A stretch of DNA of 64,000 nt. Origin: Nocardia jejuensis NBRC 103114. Its GTDB lineage: Bacteria; Actinomycetota; Actinomycetes; Mycobacteriales; Mycobacteriaceae. Shown piece after piece: positions 63,991 to 64,000 of this stretch. Under the pieces are notes generated by a model. That model made no database searches, was not told the DNA's origin, and saw only the letters and a list, made by a program, of their open reading frames with translations. The translations under genes were made by a program, and so were the position numbers. Positions within the stretch are counted from its first letter, which is position 1; each line of letters opens with the position of its first letter. Where the stretch lies: assembly GCF_001613145.1 (NCBI RefSeq), contig NZ_BDBU01000019.1:248001-312000 (forward strand), given 5' to 3'.

Positions 63991-64000
63991 ATCCAATCCA

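Overview
The window is high-GC actinomycete DNA, most likely Nocardia or a close mycolic-acid-containing relative. The evidence is a secreted antigen-85-type esterase, DUF397/DUF5753 regulator pairs, DUF4192, DUF4254, GTG/TTG starts and many ATGA-type overlaps. It looks accessory rather than core: there is no rRNA, tRNA or core operon, there are many frameshifted fragments, and several defence-like modules lie between biosynthetic islands.

Layout. 0.2-4.3 kb: mycolyl esterase, SDR remnant, unknown gene, AlkB-like dioxygenase. 4.96-8.6 kb: tight three-gene operon (PD-(D/E)xK-like nuclease, large P-loop NTPase, unknown protein) in which the nuclease C-terminus and the NTPase N-terminus carry a matching short motif; a candidate defence system. 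9-12.7 kb: decayed DNA with a scar that joins pieces similar to genes at 24.6, 52.6 and 52.8 kb. 12.8-16.6 kb: small protein/ECF sigma/repeat-bearing partner, recombinase remnant, ApeA-like HEPN protein. 17.4-19.2 kb: AT-richer WXG-type pair, possibly a secreted toxin. 20.9-22.6 kb: HTH-ImmA/PIN-like toxin-antitoxin-like pair. 23.4-29.8 kb: compact cluster with NUDIX, PfkB-like protein lacking the catalytic Asp, cupin-like protein, radical SAM/SPASM, zinc-lid P-loop kinase, zinc-ribbon/HTH/TPR-like regulator and APH-type kinase. 30-41.7 kb: small hypotheticals, frameshifted genes, AraC regulator, PIN-like operon.

41.8-55.7 kb is the most striking region. It looks like an undescribed radical-SAM peptide (RiPP) cluster: a 37-aa precursor-like peptide with a strong ribosome site and one near-C-terminal Cys, then two radical SAM/SPASM enzymes, a TrmO-like protein, a PhyH-type dioxygenase, a SUMF1-fold enzyme, a sugar epimerase, a PIG-L deacetylase and a methyltransferase. 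Upstream are a complete glycyl-tRNA synthetase, a class IV aminotransferase, an HTH-SUMF1 fusion, DUF4254 and ATPase-like regulators. A plausible reading is that the peptide is modified by the radical SAM enzymes, oxidised, and perhaps decorated with a deacetylated, methylated sugar. The GlyRS would supply Gly-tRNA or confer self-resistance.

58-64 kb looks like a plasmid- or ICE-type module (Phd-like protein, DUF4192, small proteins, ParB-like protein). It is bracketed by two roughly 500-bp direct repeats, each containing a 143-nt hairpin; the two hairpins differ by a compensatory base-pair change.
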